Shown here piece by piece: positions 22,420-33,739 of a stretch of DNA of 64,000 nt (positions are counted from its first letter, which is position 1; each line of letters starts with the position of its first letter). A program made the position numbers and the translations under genes. Source of the stretch: Cryphonectria parasitica EP155 (lineage: Eukaryota; Ascomycota; Sordariomycetes; Diaporthales; Cryphonectriaceae); contig NW_024468909.1 in NCBI RefSeq assembly GCF_011745365.1, forward strand, positions 1-64,000, written 5' to 3'. The notes under the pieces were generated by a model. The model was given only the letters and a program-made list of their open reading frames with translations, was not told where the DNA came from and did not search any database.

Positions 22420-23150
22420 TGTTTGTTCCACAAACACTCAATATTCTCTTGTGTACAACCCAAGTGTTATAGCGCTGCCAGATACCACGAAGACATTTCC
22501 GAGTGAAAGAAATTAGACTAATTGAGCATTTGCTTACATATTGCTTGCGAAGCCGGCTCTTCTGAGAAGCACAAAAGACCATAAGAAACTTGCTAGACTG
22601 ATAATGATATAATCCCGTTGAAGGAACAACCGAGATCCATGCGTCAGAAGTCCGCTCTTGCGATTGCCATCAAAAGCAGAGGGCAGATACATTCGCATCA
22701 ACTCTGTCGAAATCTTATCCACATTGGAGAAAACTCTCGCCACCATGTACAGGTGGCTTATCGTGGAAATGGCAGCGGCATTCAAATAAAAACCCCGAAT
22801 TCATTGCCTCGCTCTCGCGATATCGTTATCAGTGAGCTGCTTTGAATGTCTCGAAGCTTTCATGAATCCCAACGATTGAGACACTAAGGTCATTATAACA
22901 GCGACATATATCGGCGATAGCTGAAAAAATACGGTGATGGTCTGCTGTATCGTTGGTGAGTGGGCTTGGGGACTAAGCCAAGTAGGTGCTATGAGAATCA
23001 GCATAGGTACTATGGCGCCCAGGCAAAAAGCCACTGCCACTGCTAGTGCCTTTTCCAAGTCCTGGACTCGAGTATGGTCTTTCTGTTCCCCTGCCCAGCG
23101 AATATGAGTGCCGAAGTATGGAGGCAAGGCAACAGCTCCCCGCAAAGTTG
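22420..23150 (-). pseudogene. Polytopic membrane protein relic (terpenoid-cluster type)
   Basis: Minus-strand reading from 23145 gives PPYFGTHIRW, a hydrophobic helix (FCLGAIVPMLILIAP), a second (TVFFQLSPIYVAVIMTLV), then RHSKQLTDNDIARARQ, a stop, and in another frame LYMVARVFSN and DYIIISLASFLWSFVLL. Order and spacing resemble the integral-membrane proteins encoded in fungal indole-diterpene/meroterpenoid clusters (PaxA/AtmA-like), a resemblance I hold only weakly. Stops and a frame change show it is dead. It lies directly downstream of the flavin monooxygenase relic on the same strand, so it could also be a membrane tail of that protein. Confidence 0.4.
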
Positions 23151-23689
23151 CCAGAAAAGACTAATGTACTAACCCTAGGCCTTTTCGCCCGCCCAAGCGC
23201 TTTGATCCGGTTGTGACCACAACCAAGGAGAATTATGGGCGAGTGAGTCCTCTGTTGTCAAGGTCATATGTCTGAGTTCGCTCAAACTCGGAATTGCTGT
23301 GTTGGTGACACTGGATCCATAATGTTGGCGGACCCTGCCTCGGTGCCCTCGACTTGAGATTGGCTATGGTCAATGGTCCCCAGGGGCTCATTTGCAAACC
23401 ACTCATACAAATTCGAATAACATTCTCTTCAATCCAGTGTGATTCGCATCGAACGGAGAGTCTCTTGCTTCCGTGGTCAAACAGTTCCTCGATGTGAGAC
23501 CAGAGAGGTTTTCGGATGACCAGGTGTGCACAAGATTGATTCCCGGCCCAGGCTGCGACGCTGGCTATCCTGATGGCCGTTAACGGGGCGGTAATTCACT
23601 GGCAGCTGTGAAAGGTATAATGCAAGAGCGCGATGCCGACTGCCCATTTGGCTGGGCGGCCTTTATCCGGACAAACAAAAAGCACCAGT

Positions 23690-24933
23690 CACTAATGTTT
23701 TGAATGTCTGAAGTTCAAGTGTCTGAAATGAATTGAGGTCAAGTAAATGAACAGCTTTCGCAGTTGTGCTTGAAGACTGGGCGCAGAGTCCGAGACAGAT
23801 GCAAAAGTCCAAAGTCTCATACACTGCAATAAAAACAAGGTAGAGGCTGTAGTACCCAAAGCTCGCACAAACAAACGGCTACTAGTTGCTCCAGGCTTCG
23901 CTTGCATTTCTCCAGAGTTCACCGAATAACATTCAGTCTGATACAGGCCGGTCGGCTACGCTCTCGGCCAGCTGTTCGGCATCACGCTCCGAGTAGTTGG
24001 CCCGTTTAGGCCAGGTGAATGGCTCATCGAAGCGGAAGATGAAGAAGAAATAGATTACATTCGGCTGACTGATTGCCAGAAATGAATAGCCGCTATGGGA
24101 GACGACGGTCAAGTCGCGCTCGCCAAGTTCTGGGATTATAGGCGCAACACCTAAAAGTGACTTCCAGGCTGTTCTCAGTTTTAGGATGTAATGATGGGTT
24201 CTCAGAAAACTGACCCATTGTGCTTTTGGCCTACTCTTGACAAAGTCTAGCTCAATGTGCATCCTAAAAACCTCGGAGTCGACTTACTTGTCTTTTCCTT
24301 GATGGTGATCGATCCCGGTCTGGTCTTATTGGCATGATTCCACATCATGGTCCTAGTAGCGCTGTATACGCTATTACAGGTAAGAACCATATCGCCTTTT
24401 TCAACTTCGCTATTGTGTAGTGTGATCTTGATACTGTTTTTGTCGTGTTTGATCGGGCTCACGCTCCTTCCGGTCCGGATGCGAGTTTGATTCGGTAACT
24501 TATTCCATTAGATCTGCAGGAACTCCCGTCTTTCGAGAAGAAGAGAGGAACCATGATTACAAAGTTTGGTTAATGCAAATGAGCAAAATATTAGACTTGG
24601 TGGCATGAGATATTGATGAAGACTGATGTACTTCCTTTCTAGGTGACGGAAGAATCCACTATTCATGATAAGTTTCTTATCCGGCTGTTGAACCAACCAC
24701 CTTCCCATGAGGACACAAGCCGCTTTCATGTCATCTAGGCAGTTGATTTGGCGAAGTATTCGGGCACCGTGTGGATAAATCCCAATGCTTGCGCCCTCTG
24801 CAGGTGCGATATGTTCACGTCTCTCCAATATAACGTGATCGATTCCCGCTTTTGCTAGGCAATGGGAGGCTACGAGTCCAGTGACTCCTCAACCAATGAC
24901 GATGATACAAAAAGAGGATTTGTGATTCGACAT
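23690..24933 (-). pseudogene. PaxM-like FAD-dependent monooxygenase pseudogene
   Basis: Relic of a flavin epoxidase of the type that acts on prenyl chains in fungal indole-diterpene and meroterpenoid pathways. The start at 24933 gives MSNHKSSFCIIVIG followed by a TGA stop inside the GxGxxG dinucleotide-binding loop (…IG-stop-GVTG). It continues in frame with AGIDHVILERRE, IAPAEGASIGIYPHGARIL (the strongly conserved EGASIGI block), the GDMVLTCNSVYSATRTMMW segment (normally GDLVVGADGVHSxVRxxMW) near 24340-24400, and then TWPKRANYSERDAEQLAESVADRPV at about 23935-24010. The conserved GDAxHKMxP block is not visible. Several frame changes; not functional. Confidence 0.75.
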
Positions 24934-25099
24934 GGCAACATTTCCCGATGGAGTATTCAAAGATACCGCAATGCCAATTTTCCTCGCTTCTAACGACACT
25001 GCATTTATATCATGTTGCCAGCCTGCCAGTTTTGACCAATACCTCAAGGCTCGGCTCTGAATAAGAACTTGACTCAAATGGTATGATGCGATCTGCAAT

Positions 25100-25720
25100 A
25101 TTCAACTTGTATACCAGCCAATTCCGGGCCGAGACTGGCCAAGAACAACGAGATGAATCCGCCAAATGCACATGATACATGTATATTCGTTGTGCTTAGG
25201 GCGGCTGAGTAAACTACTATTGAAGATCAGCTCGTGATCTATACTCGGTCCGGAAAGGGGAATGATGACCTGAATGCTACAAATGCTGTCTTTATGAGGT
25301 TCTGTTCTGAAGTCAATGTTGTTGAGTAGAAGAGATATGCAAACATACCATTCGTTGTTGGTCACGACGGGTTTTGCAAGCTCGACTCCCACCACCCACC
25401 CCGGTTCAGCTGCATGGAACTTTTTACGGTTGTTCGGACTTATCATATGCAAACGGAATATCGGGGATAGTAATAGCGTAAAAGCCGCTCCTTTTCTGCA
25501 ATTTTAGGAGAGGCTTGGGCAGTTACCTTGGTGCTGTTACCGTGGTATCGATGCCTCCCTAATAAGGTTGATAGCAAATTAGGGACAAAGCGAGGTATGG
25601 ATATACAGCATACTAATAATAAGCTGTAATCTCGTGTTTTGATTTCTGATTTGAAATCAAGCCTAGATTCCAGTGATTCATTTTCTCTCTTTCTATTTCC
25701 CCATTGAAGTAAGTCCATGC
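25100..25720 (-). pseudogene. Unidentified minus-strand relic upstream of the monooxygenase
   Basis: The 116-codon frame at 25102-25452 has a protein-like segment (ISPNNRKKFHAAEPGWVVGVELAKPVV). A 91-codon frame follows at 25443-25718. I do not recognise the family. Position and strand suggest another member of the same dead cluster. Confidence 0.3.
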
Positions 25721-26978
25721 TAACTTGATGATATCTCTATCTCTTCAGTATATCACAACTCGTCAAGAAATGGGGATGCTAGCCTACTTACTCAGCTACT
25801 CAGTAATATACAAGCGAAAAATCGAACTCAGGAAGCAAGGCTCGTCGCATCGCTAGATCACCACCTTTTGGGACCTCCTTGCCAGAATCAACATAGCCGA
25901 CGCTTAGTTATTTAGAGTTTGTAAATTATTATTACTACTTATAGCTATTATAGTATCCTCTCACTAAATTCCATCTCGGTAATGAGACTTATTTCCATAT
26001 ATCCATAACAGCTGCTATTCCACTGAATTAACAGTTAACGTTGAGAAAGCAGTCTCACAAAAGTCTCAGAAATATCTATTGCTATATCGAGCCTGGACTA
26101 TCAACAGCGCATTATCACCTCAAGTATAAATACTGTGAGACAGAGGAATACAAAAAAAGTTGGAGAGTCAGCCACTGTAATTTCCCACTCCAAAAGACCA
26201 AGATGGACGAAATAACTGAGAAACGTCCTTGAACAACAATCCCTAAATATTGGAACGATTAGAAACATTGCAAACAGGTCTTTCGGAAAATTGAAATACA
26301 ATGCAATAAAATTGTTATAGATAGCTTCGCAGCTCGGCACGTCTTTTTGTTACAGAGAAAAATTACGGTTCAAATTGCTGTTGCAGAGAAGTCTTAACAA
26401 GTTTGCTTAACGTGAATGTCTAGCAGGCCTTTGGCCAGGCTCGTTGCTTACGGGTAAGTGCTGCAAGTGTTTTTTTTCCACGTTTTTCACAATACTAAAG
26501 AATTTGACTGGATACTTCGAGTCCTTATTGCATAGCAGTATCTACTATACCTGCTATCAAGTCTAAATAACATAGCTGTATGCCCTAGCTACTTTAGTAA
26601 TACAAGCTCTGATACAGGCCAGCTCTATAAGTCTGAAGAGCAGCAACAACAGAGCTACTTTGTGAGATGCTCAGCTGCTAGAAAGCTTAAAGCCGAAATA
26701 GCTCAGGCATAGCCGGGAGTTGGAGAACATGCTAGGATAACTAGGATAGCTTGCATTTCGCAACTATATACGAGACTAGAGCATGTACAGCACTAATCCC
26801 ATCAGGAATAATGAGAAGCTAGACTGAGAAAAAACTATTTTCGTTTTCTATTTCCTTTTTACAGCGAGATATTAGTAACCAAGAGGACTATCTTTATGCC
26901 CTGCGGAATGCAATGAGCTAGGAAACAACAGCATATTGAAATGCACTTACCCTAAACTCGATACACAGACGTTAATAC

Positions 26979-26980
<2 letters not shown>
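25721..26980. other. AT-rich stretch, nothing recognised
   Basis: No coding signature on either strand. Confidence 0.4.

Positions 26981-27025
<45 letters not shown>
26981..27025. repeat. (TCA)15 microsatellite
   Basis: Fifteen perfect TCA trinucleotides, about 330 bp upstream of the HET gene start. Confidence 0.95.
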
Positions 27026-27358
27026 AGTAAAAAACGGATTTTCAAGGCTAGCCAAGTAGAATACCACATATCAGAACCTGATTCCGGGTAAAGCCTAATA
27101 TACTGAGCAAATTTTCAGCTGCTATAAATAAATTATCTTGCGTAGCATTACATAAACACCGTAAGCTGAGAGGCGCACAACATAGCCGCTGTGAGCTGAA
27201 GGGCCAAAAGTCTGCCTCCATCTCCGTACGGTTGTCAATAAAGCCGCATACTTTGCAAATACCGTTGTGTCCGGCCCTACTTGTTCTTTTGCAATAAGCC
27301 AAGGACACTCCAATATTTCCAGTCCTGTGTTTTATATGTGCCAAGAAATAACGGCGCA

Positions 27359-29263
27359 ATGCAAGCAAAATTCGTCCACAAAGCCCTCGAGTTCCCTAGC
27401 TCAGAGATCCGCCTGCTAGAGCTTCTGCCCGGTACTGGCAGAGAGAAAATACAATGCCGTCTGTCCACCTCTCCGTTATGTGATCTGCCTTCTTACCAGC
27501 CCCTGTCATACTGTTGGGGCTCGCAAATAAACCTCGTGGAAATTTTCGTTGCCGGCGAAAGCTTCCTCGTGACACGCAACCTCGCTGCAGCACTCAGGCG
27601 GCTGCGACGACCCAAAGATTCATGCATCTTATGGGTTGATGCCATCTGTATCAACCAGTACAACAAGCTCGAGAAGAGCTTCCAGATCCCTTTGATGGCC
27701 GAAATCTACCGGCGCGGTGAGCGGACCATTGTCTGGCTGGGCGAACACGACCGCAGGACGGCCCGCGCGTTTACTATGTTGGAGGTCATGGCAAGATATG
27801 TCGACACAGTTTCGAAAGACAAGTTAGTGAGGCTACATCCGGACAAGTGGCAGTTTTTGAGGAAGGCTCTGAAAAAGAAGAAATCCGCAGAAATTGAAGC
27901 CAATGATTTCAAGCCAGCCTTATATAGTCCGGCCTATTGGACGAGCCTCGTACGCTCTGGGCACGCACGGACATCTGTTTTCGGGCGAGCATGGTTTAAG
28001 CGCGTGTGGATTATACAAGAGATCGCTATGTCGCTGTGCGCCACTGTCGTGTGCGGCCGGTACTCGATTAACTGGGACACGTTAGAAAAGGCATATGGGA
28101 TGTCAACACTCTGGGACCAGTGGGAGGATGGCCAATACCTGCAAACCTTGATCGAGATGCGTACCAGCATACAATCCGGCAAAAGGGAAGACTTGGGGAC
28201 TGTCATACTGAAAGCGGTCTACTTCCAGGCCACGGAGCCTGTGGACCGCATCTACGCGATTTTGGGGTTGGCCAAGAGCCTACCTCCGGGCTTCGAGTCT
28301 ACGATTGATTATACAGTGGATGCGGACACAATTTTTATTGAGGCGACACGCGCATGCTTAGCCTCGACCCACAACTTGCGTCTTGTGTTAGCTGGATGCA
28401 CCAGTCACTACAAAGAAAACAACTTGCTCCCTAGTTGGGCGTGGAGCCCGCAACCAGACCCTGAACAGCCCCCATATCGATGGCGCTTCCACCGTGCTGC
28501 AGCGACAAAACGTCTGTTCCATGCAGCAGGAAAGAGATCAGGAAAGCCTGGCATCTATTTCAGCGAAGACGGTCGCCTGCTTTTCCTCCGCGGCATTGTT
28601 TTCGACGAAATCGTAGACGTCGGACCTGCTTTCGGCAACGTGAAAATGGGCTACGCATTCCAAGTACGTAAGTCAGGCTTCAGTATCAGCGACAAGCGGA
28701 GGCCGCAGAGCTATTTAAGCAATCTGCATGCTTCGAAAAGAGTGGCCGACCCTGTCAGCCCAGGAATGTACCCTGGGAAGAGTGAAACCCGGCAACAGGC
28801 ATGGATCAGTTTCTTGACAGACATAATCATGATGAGTGATGAGCTGAAGGATGAGCGGAAGGCTAGAGAGTCCATTCGTTCGGAGGAAGCACTCACGAAG
28901 CCATATCATATCCTAGGGAGAGGACCTGGTGAACTGCCTTGGTCCAAAGAAGCGTCCCTACACGACCCGGAGATGTCTCGTATGAGATTCTCAATGTTAA
29001 AATCGAACCAAATGATAGGTATCTTGATGGAATTCATGGCCAAAAGGCGCGTTGTTAGAACATCGCAGGGATATATAGGCTTGTGTGACCGCCATGCTAG
29101 CATTGGGGATCATCTCGCCCTCATTGCCAGCGTCTGTATTCCGATTATCCTCCGACCTGCTTTAGACAGTCAGTGGAGGATAATTGGGGAGTCGTACATT
29201 TATGGTGTTATGCATGGAGAGCTGTGGTCGGATAACAAGGCTCAAAGCCTGTGCATTATTTAA
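27359..29263 (+). CDS. HET-domain (heterokaryon incompatibility) protein
   Basis: Intact single-exon gene, 634 aa from the ATG at 27359. The frame is open further upstream to a TTG at 27281, but 27359 is the first ATG. The HET domain, found in fungal allorecognition proteins that trigger cell death after hyphal fusion, is shown by its three hallmark blocks: YQPLSYCWG (residues 46-54), LWVDAICINQ (about 92-100) and YRRGERTIVWLGE (about 117-129). The long C-terminal half, including FGRAWFKRVWIIQEIAMS and PVDRIYAILGLA, is typical of the HET-6/ankyrin-less class and carries no extra sensor domain that I can identify. Codon use and lack of stops set it apart from the decayed flanks. Confidence 0.93.
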   Translation: MQAKFVHKALEFPSSEIRLLELLPGTGREKIQCRLSTSPLCDLPSYQPLSYCWGSQINLVEIFVAGESFLVTRNLAAALRRLRRPKDSCILWVDAICINQYNKLEKSFQIPLMAEIYRRGERTIVWLGEHDRRTARAFTMLEVMARYVDTVSKDKLVRLHPDKWQFLRKALKKKKSAEIEANDFKPALYSPAYWTSLVRSGHARTSVFGRAWFKRVWIIQEIAMSLCATVVCGRYSINWDTLEKAYGMSTLWDQWEDGQYLQTLIEMRTSIQSGKREDLGTVILKAVYFQATEPVDRIYAILGLAKSLPPGFESTIDYTVDADTIFIEATRACLASTHNLRLVLAGCTSHYKENNLLPSWAWSPQPDPEQPPYRWRFHRAAATKRLFHAAGKRSGKPGIYFSEDGRLLFLRGIVFDEIVDVGPAFGNVKMGYAFQVRKSGFSISDKRRPQSYLSNLHASKRVADPVSPGMYPGKSETRQQAWISFLTDIIMMSDELKDERKARESIRSEEALTKPYHILGRGPGELPWSKEASLHDPEMSRMRFSMLKSNQMIGILMEFMAKRRVVRTSQGYIGLCDRHASIGDHLALIASVCIPIILRPALDSQWRIIGESYIYGVMHGELWSDNKAQSLCII

Positions 29264-29695
29264 AGGCTACCTAAGCACTGACAGAAGAGCAAAGTGGATC
29301 AACAGATTTGACGGAGCTGAGTTCAACTACAATTGATTTAATTCTTCGCCGTATGATATCTGATGATTTGTGGTTTTCTTTTTGGTTTTTTTGGTTTTTT
29401 TTGTGGCGCTATAGGAGTGAGTTCTATAGTATAAATCATGAAAGCTAGAGCTTAACACTCCATACAATTCCATTAGACTCCCTTGATAAAAGCAATTTCT
29501 AAAGTGCTTCCAGGTCCCCTAGCGCTTCTATAAGCGTTCGCATAATGTATCAAGACATATCTATCAAGCATGCAATCTTCGAGTCTGGTCCTTTTCCTGC
29601 AAAGCTGTCCCCACCCGCTAGGCAACACTGAAGAATGCAAAAAGAGAAAATGTCTGACCACAGATACACCCGACTAAGAAGTGATGCTAGAGCAG
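29264..29695. other. Intergenic; T/G-rich run
   Basis: 3' flank of the HET gene, with a TTTTTGG repeat at about 29377-29404. Confidence 0.4.
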
Positions 29696-29696
29696 G

Positions 29697-31700
29697 CTAC
29701 TCGCGGCTGTGGTAGCAGGTGTCAGCTGCTGGGAGGCAACTGACACGATGGCTGTCGTCGTCACCTGGGGAGAGGACGCAGACGCAGTCGTTGCCGCCTC
29801 TGGCATCGCCGGCGGTCTGCAGCAGCCCATTCAGGTCGACCTCGGCCCCGCACTGCACGGCGATCCACGTCTGCGTGTCGTTGTCGTCGGACAAGTAGTT
29901 GTGGCAGCCCTCGGCCTCAATGTAGGCGTCCTCGGTTCCGTCGCTCGAGCACGCAGTCGTGTCGTACGCCGTGCAGACGCCGCCCACCACGCTCCACGAC
30001 TTGGGCTGCGTCAGAGTCGCCGCCGTCGGTGAACCAGAGGCACGACGCAGAGGAGCTCGTCGTAAGGTTCTGGAGCACCGCGCAGCTGTCGCTACTTGAG
30101 TCAACGTTGTGGCCCTCAAGCGAGTAGTAGTCGCCCGAGCAGTCCGTATCGCTATACACAGCGAGGATCCACGTCGTTGTCGCGCGAGCAGCGGCGCTCG
30201 TCGACGTGGCCGTCGCGAGGCCGGCCCACGAGGACCAGCTGGAATGGTAGGTGCTGGGGAACTCGGACTGCACGGCCCAGTTGGTGCCAATGGTCAAGAT
30301 ACCCGAGGGGTTCGGGTCGCCTTCCTCGTCGTCGGCCTCGGCGCAGACGCCCTCTGTCGTGCTCCATGCGTACTCGTCCAGCAGCGTCGTGTTGGTGAGC
30401 TCGATGATGGTGTCGTTGGCATAGACGGTGAAGCAGCCGTCGGCGTCGAAGACGACATCGTTAAGACTGAGACTGACGCCAACCGGGGACTGTTTGGCCA
30501 GCGGCAGGTGGGGGTAGATGTTGCCCAGGGCGTCCTGAATGTACTTAGCGAATCCGTACAAGGTTATGCTGTCAGTGTTCAGCATGGTCCAGGCGCCCGT
30601 ATTGGAGCCCCAGCGCGCCAGGATCTTGGCCAAGGCGGGCCCCCAGACGGTCTCCCACTTGACGGTGCCACCCCCTTGAATGCGACCTTGATCTTGATGT
30701 CCTGGACCTGAGCAATATTGGAGTCCGTACTGGCTGTGGAAACCCAGTCGACATGCAGCAGCTCGTGGATCCATATGGTGGCTTGGGTTGTCAAGTAATT
30801 CGCTACGTCGGCATAAGTTGTCACATGGAATGATGCGTCAATATACGCCATAGCATTGTCGAGCGTCGTCGCGTAGAGATACTTGGACAAAAGTTGATGC
30901 GCGCTAGCCCCGAGTCTGGGTCCTTGTTGGTCGTGTACGCGCATGGCCTGATGCCGCATGGGCAGATGTTTCCCGGGTCATTGCAGCGGACGAGGAGCTT
31001 CCAGGCGAACCAGCCTCCCCAGCCGGGCTGGATGGTGGTCAGCTTCTTGAAGATATTATGAATGAAGTCTGCTGAGAGGAGGTGATGAGGGCCGACGGGC
31101 CCAGGTATTCCACCGCCGCCGCCTCATTGGAGTTGATCCCGCCATTGGCCATATTGTACATGCAGTTCATGATCTTCCAGGACTGTTACCAGACCGAGTA
31201 GATGATCTGTGGCGCATTTGTGATTGGGAACGTGTCGGATAACTCGCATCCTTCAAAGCCGACGAGGCGTGTGGCAAGATCGCTGAGGTTGTACGTGGTG
31301 AACTCTGAGATGTCATAGCCGCTCGTGGAGAGGGCGGCTGTGAAGTCTTCCTCGAGCGCCGTGATGTTCTCGCTCGCCTCCTCGTCGGCCACGCTCTCAA
31401 CGAACTGGGCCAGGTCGACGGCCCACTCGACGGACCCAGCAAAGTTGTAGCTTGAGTACAGGTCGATGTGAGATGCCTTTGTGTTGTCCGACATGTAAGC
31501 CACCCACGTACCGTCGCCATACGTCATCAGGTCCAAGTCGCTGCCGTCGGAGCGTGACCGCACGGCGGGCAAGGTTTCCGTCGGCTGTGTCAATAGTCAT
31601 CCACAACGCGTATAGCATGGAAGAGTGGTGCAGGGCTCTGGAGAAGCTGGGGTCGTCTTTTATGAGGACCAGAGAGACTGTCCAGACCTGGACCTGCCCT
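29697..31700 (-). pseudogene. Chitinase-tail plus zincin-like secreted protein, frame-broken
   Basis: Minus-strand gene read as several frames. 31186-31618 resembles the region after the GH18 domain in large LysM-type fungal chitinases: RALHHSSMLYALW-like sequence, then RSDGSDLDLMTYGDGTW, VAYMSDNTKAS, and YNFAGSVEWAVDL. A Cys-rich piece follows (CNDPGNICPCGIRPCAYTT, near 30950), then a zinc-protease-like helix IWIHELLHVD (about 30755-30784), the WGPALAKILARW...NTDSITLYGFAKYI segment, and a Cys/Ser-rich tail ending at 29697. Frame changes are needed near 30885, 30690 (next to a G-run) and 30020. These may be real lesions or homopolymer errors in the assembly. No GH18 catalytic domain or signal peptide is present to the right, so the N-terminus is missing. 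The long opposite-strand frames (29709-30711) are shadows of this GC-rich gene. Confidence 0.6.
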
Positions 31701-33735
31701 GATGCGTGTTTATAGCAGATATATGTATATATACAATGTTGAATGGGCTCAGCAGTGAATTAGCGGCTCGAAGTCGTGTATTTACAGCTAAAGCTTCCCG
31801 TTGACTGTGTGACTGTGTGTGTAGCCACCTCTCTAGATGGCTCTCTCAAAAGCTTGTAGCTTATGGGGGGTATAAAAAAGTTGACGGGGGGCACAAAAAG
31901 TTGGTAGAGGGTAGAAAACCTCGGGAGTCTTACAAACAGTTCACAGGAGACTTCCTATGGCTAGGGATGGGGTAGGGCTAGGGCTAGGGTTGCTCTCTCG
32001 TTGCCTAGCCAACCTGTACCCCACGAACTTTCTTGTTACCCCCATGAGCTAAAAGCTCCTTTCTCCCAGGCTCAGAGCCGTACTATCTCGCACAGGCTTA
32101 GCTCTACATGGTGAGTGTTCATCCGTTCCTCCTCATTACACGGCTGCTGAGCTATTTCGATAGCTGCCAAGCTATGCGCTTATTAGCCCTGGGGCGCGGG
32201 TATACAGCTGTTTCGAGAACAACGATCCTCGCTGCAGCGGTCGTGGGTGCAGCAGTTCCTTTCACAATGGGCATGGAGTGGCTGAACGCAAATAAAGCTG
32301 CAGCGGAAAGGAGACAAAAGACAACAACTACATTACAGCATCAACAGACGGACACGCAGGAACCCGATACCGCTGTTAAAGTAGAGACAGCATGCTAAAA
32401 AGTCGAATCAAGAAACGTCCTTACAAAAATCCATGAGAGGGCAAGTTCATACAAGCTACATCATGATACATTCCACAGATGTTCCTGGATAGACGAGGAT
32501 TCAATTGCTTACGTAGCGTGGTTCATTTGAATGTTTAGATCAATCTCTCTACGATGATGAGTTTTTCAAACCTAGGCACAATACCTCTCGCTATAGCGCA
32601 TCATCAATAATGCAGGGTCAGGAGAAAATCAAGACCAAGGAAGAGGTTATATTCAGTTTTTGGGGCGTGGCGTCACGGATTCTCGCATGAACTCTTCATC
32701 AAGAACACAAAATAGCCCTGAAAGCTTTAAGTCTTACACTCAAGGTTTGCAACTGCTGCTCTGAGATAAGTCAACTTGTATTGACTGTCACTGCAGGTTG
32801 TATTGTGGCAAATCATACCCACGAATGTGCTTTGCAGTGAAGCTGTCATACGTTTGGGGGCTAATTTTAGGTAGTTGGGGGCTTGTTGTCGAATTGCTTA
32901 TCTTTGATAGGGTACAACTTGCGAAATCTTTTTGGTTTTTTAATTCTTCCACTTGCTCAGAGGAGACTCGAGATGCGTCGCAATCAGGCTGTAACATGAT
33001 GTGCATCCCGCCGAATGTGAATGCTCGTCAGCTTCCTTTCCCGGCCCTTGCACTGGACAGGGATGTACTATAGTACTGTGTATCAGAGTGAGGCTGCAAG
33101 CAGACACTGTGCGAACAGACTAGTTTCATACCTTCGTCTGATAGAGCATAGAAGGGTAGCATCAGGCACGGTGTGCACGCATAGTACTTTTTGAGTAGCT
33201 TTCAGATGCAAGCAGATAAATAGCACACCGCGGTAGCTCTGTTACCACCTTCCAATGCGTGGCGCCACATACATCTGACATTGTAGTTAGCCACTCCGCT
33301 GATGAACAAATCCTTCCTATTTAGCAAATCAGGACTTTCATCAGCCGGCCCCACCCAGATTTGAGTCTATCTTAATCATTCTATCTATACAAGTACTGTA
33401 ACAAGTAGCTGCTGGCTCCTCTTCTAAACTCAAGATGCAGGTTGGTGTTCTACTAATGCAGTTGGTTCGGATTGGTCTCCGTGCTATTTAAATAAACTTG
33501 GTCTACACTCAAGTTAAACTAGATCAGCCCGTCATGAGTGTCCACATTTAATTCAGTCTAATCTAAGAGCGCAGGAAGCTTGGGGCAGACTGTAATCAAG
33601 AGACTGACTCCTTCCCATCAGAAGCAAGTCATGTTCGTTCTGCAAACCTTTGGGAATTTTCGCAGCCTTCCGAAGCAAAGACCAGCTTTATACTTAAAGA
33701 CAGCAATTCCTTTGAGAGACCTTGAAAATATTTCT
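31701..33735. other. Gene-poor stretch
   Basis: Contains the short telomere-like tract at 31973-31991 and one small open frame of doubtful reality (32108-32398, 96 codons, a hydrophobic stretch followed by a Lys/Gln/Thr-rich tail). Nothing else is supported. Confidence 0.35.
31973..31991 (+). repeat. Interstitial telomere-like tract
   Basis: TAGGGCTAGGGCTAGGGTT: about three units of the variant CTAGGG that dominates the terminal tract, here 32 kb inside. An isolated CTAGGG occurs just before, at 31961. Confidence 0.8.
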
Positions 33736-33739
33736 AGCC

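Noticed and set aside
27281..27358. Upstream extension of the HET frame
   Set aside because: Begins with TTG, not ATG; first ATG is 27359 and the conserved region begins after it.
29709..30711. Long plus-strand frames (107 and 200 codons)
   Set aside because: Antisense shadows of the GC-rich chitinase/zincin gene on the minus strand.
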